Positions 46,433-54,225 of a stretch of DNA of 64,000 nt are shown here, one piece after another. The position numbers and the translations under genes were made by a program. Position 1 is the first letter of the stretch. Each line of letters starts with the position of its first letter. Source of the stretch: Pontiella agarivorans (GTDB lineage Bacteria; Verrucomicrobiota; Kiritimatiellia; Kiritimatiellales; Pontiellaceae); contig NZ_JARVCO010000012.1 in NCBI RefSeq assembly GCF_034531395.1, positions 496,001-560,000 on the forward strand, given 5' to 3'. The notes under the pieces were generated by a model, which made no database searches, was not told the origin of the DNA, and saw only the letters and a list, made by a program, of their open reading frames with translations.

Positions 46433-47031
46433 TAACGTTCGAGTTCTTTACGAAGCTGGGCAATCTCTTTCATCAGCCGCTGTCTGACCCGGTTTTTTAA
46501 TGTGCGAACGGATTCGGGATTAATACCGAGTTCTTTGCCAATCTCTCTGGATGATTTTCCTTCCAGCGAGAGTTCGAAGGCCTCTACGGCCACCCCTGAA
46601 AATAATTTGCGGATAGAATTGAGGGCGGTTGCGGTCAGATGCCTGACCCATTCCTGTTCAACGATCTGGTCTAAATCTGTTTGGGAAATGAGCTGTTCTT
46701 CACCTTGCAGTTCCGCAGCTTTATCGCGGCGTTTGTTATATCCCTGATTTTTTTTGATATAGTCGATGGCATAATTCCGAATCAGGCTGGATAGCCATGT
46801 CCGAAAATGAACCTGATATTTTTCACCATCGAAGGTGGAGAGATTCCGCCAGATTTTAACCATGATTTCCTGTGTGACATCATCAAAATCTTTACTGAAA
46901 AAAGACATTTGGCGGAGGACGGCGTGAATGAATCCCGTGTAATATTTGACAAATTCATTCCAGGCTTCTTCGTCATCACGATTTCTGGCCCGTTGAAGCA
47001 GTGTTTGTTTTGTTACCCATTCATCAGGCAT
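46432..47031 (-). CDS. ECF-type sigma factor
   Basis: 199 residues. Region 2 is visible as DFDDVTQEIMVKIWRNLSTF and FRTWLSSLIRNYAIDYIKK; region 4 as ELSLEGKSSREIGKELGINPE followed by VRTLKNRVRQRLMKE, a complete helix-turn-helix. It belongs to the ECF sigma factors common in Planctomycetes-Verrucomicrobia, which are often encoded beside a Ser/Thr kinase in place of an anti-sigma factor. ATG 47031 is chosen because GGGGA lies six bases before it; the ATG four codons upstream overlaps that site. The first ~130 codons and the promoter region are duplicated at 49.6-50.1 kb. Confidence 0.92.
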   Translation of the reverse strand: MPDEWVTKQTLLQRARNRDDEEAWNEFVKYYTGFIHAVLRQMSFFSKDFDDVTQEIMVKIWRNLSTFDGEKYQVHFRTWLSSLIRNYAIDYIKKNQGYNKRRDKAAELQGEEQLISQTDLDQIVEQEWVRHLTATALNSIRKLFSGVAVEAFELSLEGKSSREIGKELGINPESVRTLKNRVRQRLMKEIAQLRKELER

Positions 47032-47141
47032 GTGTGTCCCCATTCATCAGCATTTAAACGCTATCCATGGCATCCATTTCAATCAAGCTTCAATATAGGA
47101 AGCTTTTTTCATTTTTCTGTTTCGCCAGCTTAAGCAAGGTC
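46634..47141. repeat. Segmental duplication, copy 1 (sigma factor 5' part and upstream region)
   Basis: About 508 bases are colinear without gaps with 49601-50108 (offset 2967); I counted about ten base differences, i.e. roughly 98% identity. Similarity continues with an indel to about 47160. Confidence 0.93.
47085..47109 (+). terminator. Hairpin with T-run upstream of the sigma gene
   Basis: AAGCTTC and GAAGCTT form a 7-bp stem around AATATAG, followed by TTTT. The duplicate is at 50052-50076. It would stop plus-strand transcription just before the conserved promoter-like element. Confidence 0.45.
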
Positions 47142-47160
47142 GTAAGAGGGAGTATATAAT
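47088..47160 (+). repeat. Conserved ~73-base element, copy A
   Basis: Begins CTTCAATA, contains GGAAGCTTTTTT, CTGTTTCGCC and GGTCGTAA and ends in AGTATATAAT, which is a perfect -10-like box. It is followed directly by the broken transposase gene. Copy B is the duplicate at 50055; copy C at 58668 is diverged. Confidence 0.7.
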
Positions 47161-47395
47161 GGTTATGGTCATTCCACCGAAATACAGCATTGTTGAGGTG
47201 GTTGAGCACTTAACAGCTAATCGCCGTCGGTTTTGCGGGAGAAATTTGAATGGTTCTCAAAGGTGTGTTGGAAAGAACATGCTGCATTGGTTTCCGGGTA
47301 CTTCATCAGCAGTGTGGGTATTGATGAAGAAACAATCATTCGGTATGTCGAATACCGGGGATGGAAGGATTCAGATGGGGCTGTAAACTGGCGAA
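47159..47395 (+). pseudogene. tnpA: IS200/IS605 TnpA (Y1 transposase) remnant, truncated and frameshifted
   Basis: The frame from 47159 reads VIPPKYSIVEVVEHLTANRRR, the middle of a Y1 transposase (compare IPPKYS after the HUH motif). The match then continues in another frame from 47233 with GYFISSVGIDEETIIRYVEY, the conserved block holding the region after the catalytic tyrosine. A frameshift near 47230 splits it, and the N-terminal half with the metal-binding histidines is absent, so it is dead. It adjoins copy A of the conserved element and is followed by a 16-base palindrome. Confidence 0.8.
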
Positions 47396-47410
47396 GCGAA
47401 GCCATAGAAG

Positions 47411-47426
47411 CCCGGGCATGCCCGGG
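47411..47426. repeat. Perfect palindrome CCCGGGCATGCCCGGG
   Basis: A 16-base perfect inverted repeat lying just after the end of the transposase similarity. IS200/IS605 and REP-associated elements carry such hairpins near their right end, so this may be the surviving element end. Confidence 0.6.
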
Positions 47427-47710
47427 GATATCTATTCGTGAAGAAGGAAAAAGGAGGAGTGGGAAGAGTAAACTGTTCGCTATTAAGCAGGCAGGTGGTG
47501 CAGTCATCGCCGTGGTATGCGCGATCTTTACGTGTGGCTGGGAGGGTTCGACGGATTTCAACGGACTGTTTTCACAAGGGAACGTCCGGTTACGGAAGTT
47601 TGGTCGCGAAGAACCTGAATATTTCCACCTAATCAATGGTTATCCAGACAACCGGGCGATCTCAAGCCTAATCAACACTATATAGAACGAAACAAATAGT
47701 AGGGAGCAGG
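47427..47710. other. Gap between transposase remnant and SHD1 protein gene
   Basis: One frame stays open through to 47685 (EGSTDFNGLFSQGNVRLRK...), but it continues the frameshifted transposase frame past its homology and resembles nothing known. GGGAGCAGG immediately before 47711 is the ribosome site of the next gene. Nothing else was seen. Confidence 0.4.
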
Positions 47711-49576
47711 ATGAAAACGAAGGTTAAAGGACGGAGAAATATCAATAAAGGGGGGGCGAGCGGTTTTGTTATCAGTATTTCCATTCATGCTGCGGCATTT
47801 ATGCTGGCCGGTATGCTGGTGGTCTTTAATGTGACTAAAAAGGAAGAGAAAAAGTTTGTCCCTCCTAAGCCCGTTGACCGACCGAAGATGAAGTTGAAAA
47901 AACCGAGGGTGAAAATGAAGAAATCCGCCCGGCCCAAGTCGATGCGACGCATTGTGACTAAAGTGCAAAAGGCGAATATGCCCGAAGTTCAGCTGCCGGA
48001 AATGAATATTATGGGGAACGGCTTTGATGGTGATATCGGAGGATTTGATATTGTCTCCGATATTTCGGAAATGAGTGTTTTCGGTAGCGAACAGAGTATT
48101 GGCAACGATTTAGAAGGAGTGGTGTATTCTCTGCTGCATGATCGAAATGGCGGAACAATCAGTATGGGACCCGACCAGTTTCGTGATATCCTCCGTAAAT
48201 ATATCTTAAGCGGGTGGAAAGGCTCGGTACTTTCGAAGTATTATCAGTCCCCGAAAAAAATATATTCCACACATGTTATGGTGCCACCGGTTCCTACGGC
48301 AATAGCTCCCGGTATTTTCGGTGTTCAGGAGCTGGAAGATTATTTTCTTTTTATCAAATACGAAGGAAAACTGGTTCATAAAGAAGATATTAAATTCCGG
48401 TTCTGGGGTATTGGGGATGCTTATATTTTTGTAAATGTTGACGGTAAGGAAGTTCTGATGAGTGCCCTGGCTATTCATCATTCCTGGTTTGACTGGTGGT
48501 CGAGTACTGTCGGAGGCGATCGTACTTATGTTTTGGGTAATCAGCGGATGGTGATCGGTGACTGGATTGAATTAAAGGCGGGTGAACCGGTGGATATGAA
48601 GGTGCTGTTCGGGGAATGGAAGGGCGGAGAGGTGGCCGGTATGCTTCTGGTTGAAGTCGAGGGCGAGGAATATCCGATCTCACGTTCGGGCGGTCCTTTG
48701 CTTCCGGCTTTCAAAATGGAAGAGTTTTCCTGGGATCAGCTGACTGAAATTTCAAAGTTCCTGGCGGAGGGAGAGTGTTCGCTGACGAATGGTCCCGTGT
48801 TCAATGATTATTATACCGCGAAGATCTCTACGCCGGAGCCAGTTGCTTTCGGAGATGCAGAACCGGCGGTAGAGGAGGATATTGAGCCTGAACCATCTAC
48901 GATGCGGATCTGGACTACGGAAAAGGGCCGAACGATTGAGGCGGAATATTTATCTGCTGTTTCCGGAAAAGTTATCCTCAAGACGATTCGCGGTAAGCAG
49001 GTCAAAATTCCGTTGGGTGCATTGGCGCAGGATGATCGTGAATTTGTGCTACTCTCGAATCCTCCGAAACTGAACATTAATTTCTCGAAATCCACTAAAG
49101 TTCGCAAATTCGGGGATACTTATACCGGTGATGCACCACCGGTTCGCGGATCATTCTATACGTTTTCTGCTTCGGTCGAGCAAATCAGCATGCGGCCATA
49201 CGGTCTGGAACTGACTGCTGAATTTTATGCTATCGGGGAGGAAGTCGGTGGCGAGAAACATATTTTGCTGGATCACACGACCTCCTCTTTTACTTTGACC
49301 AGGGAAAATAATTTCATTCATGAATTCTCAGGTCGGGAAGTGGAAATGCTGGACTATATTATTAGTGATGAACGGAGGGGGCAACGCTATGGAGGCTACC
49401 TTGTTGTTATTCGCGATAAGCGCAGCGAAATTATTGCTTATGAAAGCTCCAGCGAAAACTTTTTCCGGAATCTGGATAAATTTAAAAATCTGCAGAATGG
49501 ATGGTACTTCGATAAAGATATAAACCGGTGTCTGCCGACGCCACCTGAAGCGAGGTCTGACCTCAGAGAAAACTAG
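47711..49576 (+). CDS. TonB-like membrane protein with SHD1-type domain
   Basis: 621 residues. The N-terminus has one membrane segment (about 17-42) followed by KPVDRPKMKLKKPRVKMKKS, a Pro/Lys-rich stretch like the periplasmic spacer of TonB or GspL-type energy transducers. A middle domain (145-350) is beta-rich and contains FIKYEGKLV and VNVDGKEVLMS, resembling PA14-like lectin folds. Near residue 400 the block RIWTTEKGRTIEAEYLSAV, then GKVILKTIRGKQVKIPLGAL, is an SHD1-type domain common in Verrucomicrobia and Planctomycetes. The terminal region is uncharacterised. It lies between the two copies of the sigma gene segment and may be an outer or periplasmic part of the same signalling set; this is inference. 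Confidence 0.7.
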   Translation: MKTKVKGRRNINKGGASGFVISISIHAAAFMLAGMLVVFNVTKKEEKKFVPPKPVDRPKMKLKKPRVKMKKSARPKSMRRIVTKVQKANMPEVQLPEMNIMGNGFDGDIGGFDIVSDISEMSVFGSEQSIGNDLEGVVYSLLHDRNGGTISMGPDQFRDILRKYILSGWKGSVLSKYYQSPKKIYSTHVMVPPVPTAIAPGIFGVQELEDYFLFIKYEGKLVHKEDIKFRFWGIGDAYIFVNVDGKEVLMSALAIHHSWFDWWSSTVGGDRTYVLGNQRMVIGDWIELKAGEPVDMKVLFGEWKGGEVAGMLLVEVEGEEYPISRSGGPLLPAFKMEEFSWDQLTEISKFLAEGECSLTNGPVFNDYYTAKISTPEPVAFGDAEPAVEEDIEPEPSTMRIWTTEKGRTIEAEYLSAVSGKVILKTIRGKQVKIPLGALAQDDREFVLLSNPPKLNINFSKSTKVRKFGDTYTGDAPPVRGSFYTFSASVEQISMRPYGLELTAEFYAIGEEVGGEKHILLDHTTSSFTLTRENNFIHEFSGREVEMLDYIISDERRGQRYGGYLVVIRDKRSEIIAYESSSENFFRNLDKFKNLQNGWYFDKDINRCLPTPPEARSDLREN

Positions 49577-49998
49577 GGCCTTAATTTTAGATCCGCCTCT
49601 GTCAGATGCCTGACCCATTCCTGTTCAACGATCTGGTCTAAATCTGTTTGGGAAATCAGCTGTTCTTCACCTTGCAGTTCCGCAGCTTTGTCGCGGCGTT
49701 TGTTATATCCCTGATTTTTTTTGATATAGTCGATGGCATAGTTCCGAATCAGGCTGGATAGCCATGTCCGAAAATGAACCTGATATTTTTCACCATCGAA
49801 GGTGGAGAGATTCCGCCAGATTTTAACCATGATTTCCTGTGTGACATCATCAAAATCTTTACTGAAAAAAGACATCTGGCGGAGGACGGCGTGAATGAAT
49901 CCCGTGTAATATTTGACAAATTCATTCCAGGCTTCTTCGTCATCACGATTTCTGGCCCGTTGAAGCAGTGTTTGTTTTGTTACCCATTCATCAGGCAT
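49573..49998 (-). pseudogene. Truncated duplicate of the ECF sigma factor
   Basis: Identical in protein sequence to residues 1-132 of the sigma factor at 46432-47031, up to EQEWVRHLT, after which the frame ends in ADLKLRP and a stop that overlaps the previous gene. Region 2 is complete, region 4 is missing, so the product could bind core RNA polymerase or -10 DNA but not a -35 element. The ribosome site GGGGA and upstream sequence are kept, so it may still be expressed. Confidence 0.9.
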
Positions 49999-50108
49999 GT
50001 GTGTCCCCGTTCATCAGCATTTAAACGCTATCCATGGTCCCCATTTCAATCAAGCTTCAATATAGGAAGCTTTTTTCATTTTTCTGTTTCGCCAGCTTAA
50101 GCAAGGTC
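49601..50108. repeat. Segmental duplication, copy 2
   Basis: Direct copy of 46634-47141 in the same orientation, 2967 bases away. The left breakpoint is within codon ~133 of the sigma gene; the right end lies in the conserved promoter-like element. Confidence 0.93.
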
Positions 50109-50126
50109 GTAAAGAGAGTATATAGA
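50055..50126 (+). repeat. Conserved ~73-base element, copy B
   Basis: Nearly identical to copy A because it lies in the duplicated segment, but with GTAAAGAGAGTATATAG at its end. It is 80 bases upstream of the metallophosphoesterase gene. Confidence 0.7.
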
Positions 50127-50206
50127 AGGACTGTTGGAGTGGGTTTCAGAATCGGGACATTGACGCTCCTCGAATAATGATAAATGTAAAATATTAAAAG
50201 AACTGC

Positions 50207-51514
50207 ATGATGCCTGCTCGAATGAATCGCTGTCAATTTATCGGAACCCTCTCTGTTCATGGAATCGCCATGACGTCAATGGCTGCCGCGCGGGCATCGG
50301 AAGCCCCCGCCAGCCCCGGAAAAGCGCTGATTGCCAGTCCGCCTGTGGTACAGAATCCGCGAGCAGCCGGCCTGGGCATCAGCCTGGCGGTTTCCGGCCT
50401 TGCCACGGCGTGGGTTGAGTATGGATTTGAAAAAGATAACCTGGCCTTTACTGCGGTGGCGAGTCAGCATGGACTGGTGGCCGCGGATGATCGGGTTTTA
50501 CACATACGGGTCAATCACAGCGAAGCATTTCCGACCCATACACCCATTTATTACCGTGTTGTAGCGCAGCCGCTGCACTATAAAAATGCGTATAAACTAG
50601 AGCGCGGTGAGCCGCAGTCAACGCCTGTCTATGCTTTGCGCCTTCCCGATCCCAATGCTCAAAATATTCGGGTGGTCAGCATTAATGATACACATGAAAA
50701 TGCCGAAACCCTGCGCCGTCTGAATACACAGATTGAAGCGTTGCAGCCTGATGTACTGATTTGGAATGGAGACACCTGTAATGATTTCAATGGCAATGAT
50801 GCACCGGAGCAAATTCTGCTTAACCCAGTTAATGATTTAAGCATGGCATGGGCGGCTACGCGTCCGTTGCTCTATTCCAACGGGAATCACGATGTTCGCG
50901 GGGAACGCGCCCGGGAAATTGTGAAGATCTTTTCACCTTGCCCGGAATCAACCGAACTTCCTTATAATCAAGCGCTGCGTTTTGGCCCGCTGGCTTTAGT
51001 CATACTGGATACGGGCGAAGACAAACCGGACCGTCATCCGGTCTTTGCCGGAACGGCCGCTTACGAACCCTACCGGGAAAACCAAGCCGTCTGGCTGAAA
51101 GGGGTATTGCAGCAGGAGGAAATCCGGAATGCCCCTTTTAAAGTTGCCGTCTGTCACATTCCATTGCGCGGGCTTGAGGGACAGCCGGATGGGACAACCC
51201 TTAAAGGGTATGCGCGTTACAGTGGTTTCGGTGCCAGACTTTGGCTTCCGCAACTCAAAGCGGCTGGTTTTCAAGGCATTATCAGCGGTCATACCCACGT
51301 GGCCCGCCATGACATGCCCACAACGGATATGCCCGTGCACCAGTTTATCGGTGGTGGTCCGAAGCCGGAACAGGCAACGTTAACGCTTATTGATGCGCAG
51401 CTGATCAATGACCAGGCAAGCATGCTGATCCAAATTACAGATCTGCACGGTCGCGTGCTGTTTAAGCAGTCCTTTGCTGAGGCCTCGTGGTTGAATCAAA
51501 AACATGGAATTTAG
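50207..51514 (+). CDS. Secreted calcineurin-like metallophosphoesterase
   Basis: 435 residues. Signal-peptide-like start (MNRCQFIGTLSVHGIAMTSMAAARASEA), a fibronectin/purple-acid-phosphatase-like beta domain (35-145), then the two-metal phosphoesterase core: INDTHEN (the usual DxH with N-D-T-H), IWNGDTCND, YSNGNHDVRG, VCHIPL and GHTHVARHD, so all metal ligands are present. It would cleave phosphoesters in the periplasm or outside. An ATG five codons further in (50222) gives a more usual signal peptide; no ribosome site discriminates. The conserved element is just upstream. Confidence 0.85.
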   Translation: MMPARMNRCQFIGTLSVHGIAMTSMAAARASEAPASPGKALIASPPVVQNPRAAGLGISLAVSGLATAWVEYGFEKDNLAFTAVASQHGLVAADDRVLHIRVNHSEAFPTHTPIYYRVVAQPLHYKNAYKLERGEPQSTPVYALRLPDPNAQNIRVVSINDTHENAETLRRLNTQIEALQPDVLIWNGDTCNDFNGNDAPEQILLNPVNDLSMAWAATRPLLYSNGNHDVRGERAREIVKIFSPCPESTELPYNQALRFGPLALVILDTGEDKPDRHPVFAGTAAYEPYRENQAVWLKGVLQQEEIRNAPFKVAVCHIPLRGLEGQPDGTTLKGYARYSGFGARLWLPQLKAAGFQGIISGHTHVARHDMPTTDMPVHQFIGGGPKPEQATLTLIDAQLINDQASMLIQITDLHGRVLFKQSFAEASWLNQKHGI

Positions 51515-51606
51515 GGCAACAGATTCCGGGGCGCACTGCGAATCTCTTTTAGGTAGAGATGACGTCACTATAAACCGAAAAGAGATATGATTTCAGAGGA
51601 TGTGTT

Positions 51607-54045
51607 ATGAAATGTACGAAACGGAAACGAAAACATAGTTTAGCCAAGCAGATCGTTCTTTTACTATGCGTCCCGCTCAGTTTGACCCTGCAGGCTGAAG
51701 CGGTGTCGTTCCATGAACAGACGCTGGACAATGGACTGATTTCCGTTGCCTTTGATTACAAGGCGGCAACCTTTTCCATTCAGGATGCAAAAAGCAGTGA
51801 ACCGCTGCTTTCGGATGCGCGCTTTGCATTGCCGTCCGGTGAAGCGCCCGCATCCGTTAAGGTAATGAGGGTTGATGACGTGCAGGATGCACTCGGTCAT
51901 GGAAAACGCGTCATTTTGGAAGTGATGGACTGGAACCTGCTCCGTTATGGATCTTATCACGGCAGTGGGCCGAAGCCCCCTCAGCACCTGTTTTCATATA
52001 CATTGTATGAAAACAATCCGGCCCTCGTGATCGGATTCGGCATGAAGGCACCTCATTATATCAGTATGCGACTGATGAAAAGTCAGCCTCTGGCCGGAGG
52101 CCGGCTTTTTGACGGACGACCGATGACCGAGCTGATCACACTGAACGGAACAGCAGGATCGGAGCCGACTCTTGTGAAGAAGGGCTTATCGCGCATTTCG
52201 GTCAACAGCCTGATGCTGACCACGCGGGTTGACGGCGAACGGCGCAGTGTGGTGTGGGGCGGACTCAGTTACAGCGATTTTGCAATGATTGCCACATTAC
52301 GAGATGGATCGCCGGGTTTCTTCGCCGAAGATCCTGTGGGACGTTTAGTTGATAGAGAGGAGACCTATCTGGCCCGGGATACCTTTTATCTGGATGTCTA
52401 CACGCGAGAACCCTTCGATGCATTGGAACGCTATGGACGCACCATGCGTCTGGCCAATCATGCAAAGCCCAATGTCTACGATTTTCCGATCTTATGCGGT
52501 TGGAGCGTGGGGCATATGAGTAAATTGCCCGGTGTCAACAATTCGGCTAAACTGGTTGAAGAACTTGCAGCGGCCAATGCGTGCGGATTGACCCGGTATA
52601 CTCAGGTTGCACTTCGTCTTGAGCCCGATAAATATCATTTCGATACTGAGCAGGGTTGGTGGGATGATGAACATATGCGCAAATTCGGGCATCTCGTACC
52701 GCCGTATGAAACCATTGCGTCGTGGAGTGATGCGTTGACGGCTTCGAACGGGGTGCCCTACATCTATATGCAGTTGGGGATGCCGTCCGATGATTTCGTG
52801 CGGGAGTTTCCGCAATACATGCTTTTCAACGACGGTTCGGATGTGGATCGAAAAAAATACGGCAAGGGGATCGTGAAAAAAGGGGTTCATTTGAAACACA
52901 GTCATCATGAGCCGTATGTAACCTACGATTATACCGATAAAGAATTTTCTAAACACTTCCTGAAGGTCTGGAGCAAGTTGCGGGCCGATGGCATCCGCGG
53001 CGTTAAAGTTGATTATCCGGTCACGGCATGGTGCGCGGAAGGTGGTTTTGATGATCGGTATGCCACGTGTAACTCGGCCTACCGTCGTGCTTTTGCATTA
53101 TTACGGGAGGCCATGGGAGAAGACGGTCTTATTGATGAACGTAATCTGGGATGTTCGGGGCGCCCTTGTCTGGATGTTACGGCCGGACTGGTGGATACTC
53201 AGCGTACCTGGTGGGATTCCAATAAATTTGAACCGGAAATGACCTCTCGCAGCGGTTTGCGCTGGTATAAAAACCGCACTGTTTTCAACTATTATTCCGA
53301 TACCAAGGCGCTGCATAATCTTTCCAAAGAAATTCAGCAATCGTTGATAACGATGAATTTTCTGACTAGCGGGCGCCTGGATCTATCCACCTCGTTCTCC
53401 CTTTTTACTCCGGAGATCACCCGCATCGTATCGCGCAGTTATCCGCATTATCGCGAGCCGATTACCGCGCGGCCACTGGATGCCTTTACGGGAGTGAGGG
53501 ATCCTCAGGTTTATGATCTGGAGCTCACGCCTGACTGGCATCAGATCGCGCTCTATAACACCGGGAAAAAGACGCGAAAGGTTTCTACGGCGATCAGCGG
53601 GGAACGGATCGGGAATGCGGTGGGGCTGGATCCGTCGGAGGACTATCATGCCTATGAATTCTGGACAGATACCTATCTGGGAAAGCTGCCGGGAACCGCT
53701 CGCCTTGAATGGGAACTGAACCCGAACTGTTGTGCCATGATTTCTCTGCGAAAAGCACGGCCTCACCCTCAGGTGATCAGCACCGATCGTCATTTACTTC
53801 AGGGCTGGGTTGATCTGAAGAATGTTCAATGGGATTCGACCACTAAAGTATTGAGTGGAACAGCTCATGTTATTGGTGGTGAGCCATTCAGAATTGTAGT
53901 CGCTGATAATGGGGGCAACGTGTCGGAAGCAACCGCAAAAGGCGGCGACGTTGAACGGTTGCCACATGCTGTTGCCGGTCTCACTTCTTTGACGCTCACG
54001 GCTTCTGTTAATTCCGACGTGGAGTGGGCGCTGAACTACAGATGA
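51607..54045 (+). CDS. Secreted GH36/GH27-like glycosidase
   Basis: 812 residues with a signal peptide (to about residue 32, ending LTLQAEA). Middle TIM barrel of the alpha-galactosidase clan: GIRGVKVDYPVTAWCAEGG carries the likely nucleophile aspartate (KxD) and GLVDTQRTWWDSNKFEP the likely acid/base region. N-terminal beta-sandwich (35-270) and C-terminal beta domain with a bacterial Ig-like end. Family assignment to clan GH-D is by fold motifs, not a close match, so substrate is open; alpha-linked galactose or related sugars of algal polysaccharide are possible. Confidence 0.65.
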   Translation: MKCTKRKRKHSLAKQIVLLLCVPLSLTLQAEAVSFHEQTLDNGLISVAFDYKAATFSIQDAKSSEPLLSDARFALPSGEAPASVKVMRVDDVQDALGHGKRVILEVMDWNLLRYGSYHGSGPKPPQHLFSYTLYENNPALVIGFGMKAPHYISMRLMKSQPLAGGRLFDGRPMTELITLNGTAGSEPTLVKKGLSRISVNSLMLTTRVDGERRSVVWGGLSYSDFAMIATLRDGSPGFFAEDPVGRLVDREETYLARDTFYLDVYTREPFDALERYGRTMRLANHAKPNVYDFPILCGWSVGHMSKLPGVNNSAKLVEELAAANACGLTRYTQVALRLEPDKYHFDTEQGWWDDEHMRKFGHLVPPYETIASWSDALTASNGVPYIYMQLGMPSDDFVREFPQYMLFNDGSDVDRKKYGKGIVKKGVHLKHSHHEPYVTYDYTDKEFSKHFLKVWSKLRADGIRGVKVDYPVTAWCAEGGFDDRYATCNSAYRRAFALLREAMGEDGLIDERNLGCSGRPCLDVTAGLVDTQRTWWDSNKFEPEMTSRSGLRWYKNRTVFNYYSDTKALHNLSKEIQQSLITMNFLTSGRLDLSTSFSLFTPEITRIVSRSYPHYREPITARPLDAFTGVRDPQVYDLELTPDWHQIALYNTGKKTRKVSTAISGERIGNAVGLDPSEDYHAYEFWTDTYLGKLPGTARLEWELNPNCCAMISLRKARPHPQVISTDRHLLQGWVDLKNVQWDSTTKVLSGTAHVIGGEPFRIVVADNGGNVSEATAKGGDVERLPHAVAGLTSLTLTASVNSDVEWALNYR

Positions 54046-54114
54046 TGACTGGCTCACCGATGAATGTGCAATTTGATATCCATCCGTAAGCGATGATTTA
54101 TTGTGGTTTTAGTG

Positions 54115-54144
54115 TATAATTGCTCTGCAAAATGAGTCGCAGAG
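54115..54144 (+). promoter_or_regulatory. -10 box with adjacent inverted repeat before the propeller genes
   Basis: TATAAT at 54115-54120 has no good -35. CTCTGC (54123-54128) and GCAGAG (54139-54144) form an inverted repeat directly after it, where an operator or an activator-dependent initially transcribed hairpin could lie. Confidence 0.4.
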
Positions 54145-54225
54145 AGAGGTTGATTCTCCGTCCATATGACCGGGTGCGGTAAATGGATAATGAATCGTAC
54201 TGATTTAACGGAAAAAGGAAATTAC

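Noticed and set aside
47233-47685. 150-codon hypothetical protein
   Set aside because: Its first third is the out-of-frame end of the dead transposase; the rest is unexplained read-through.
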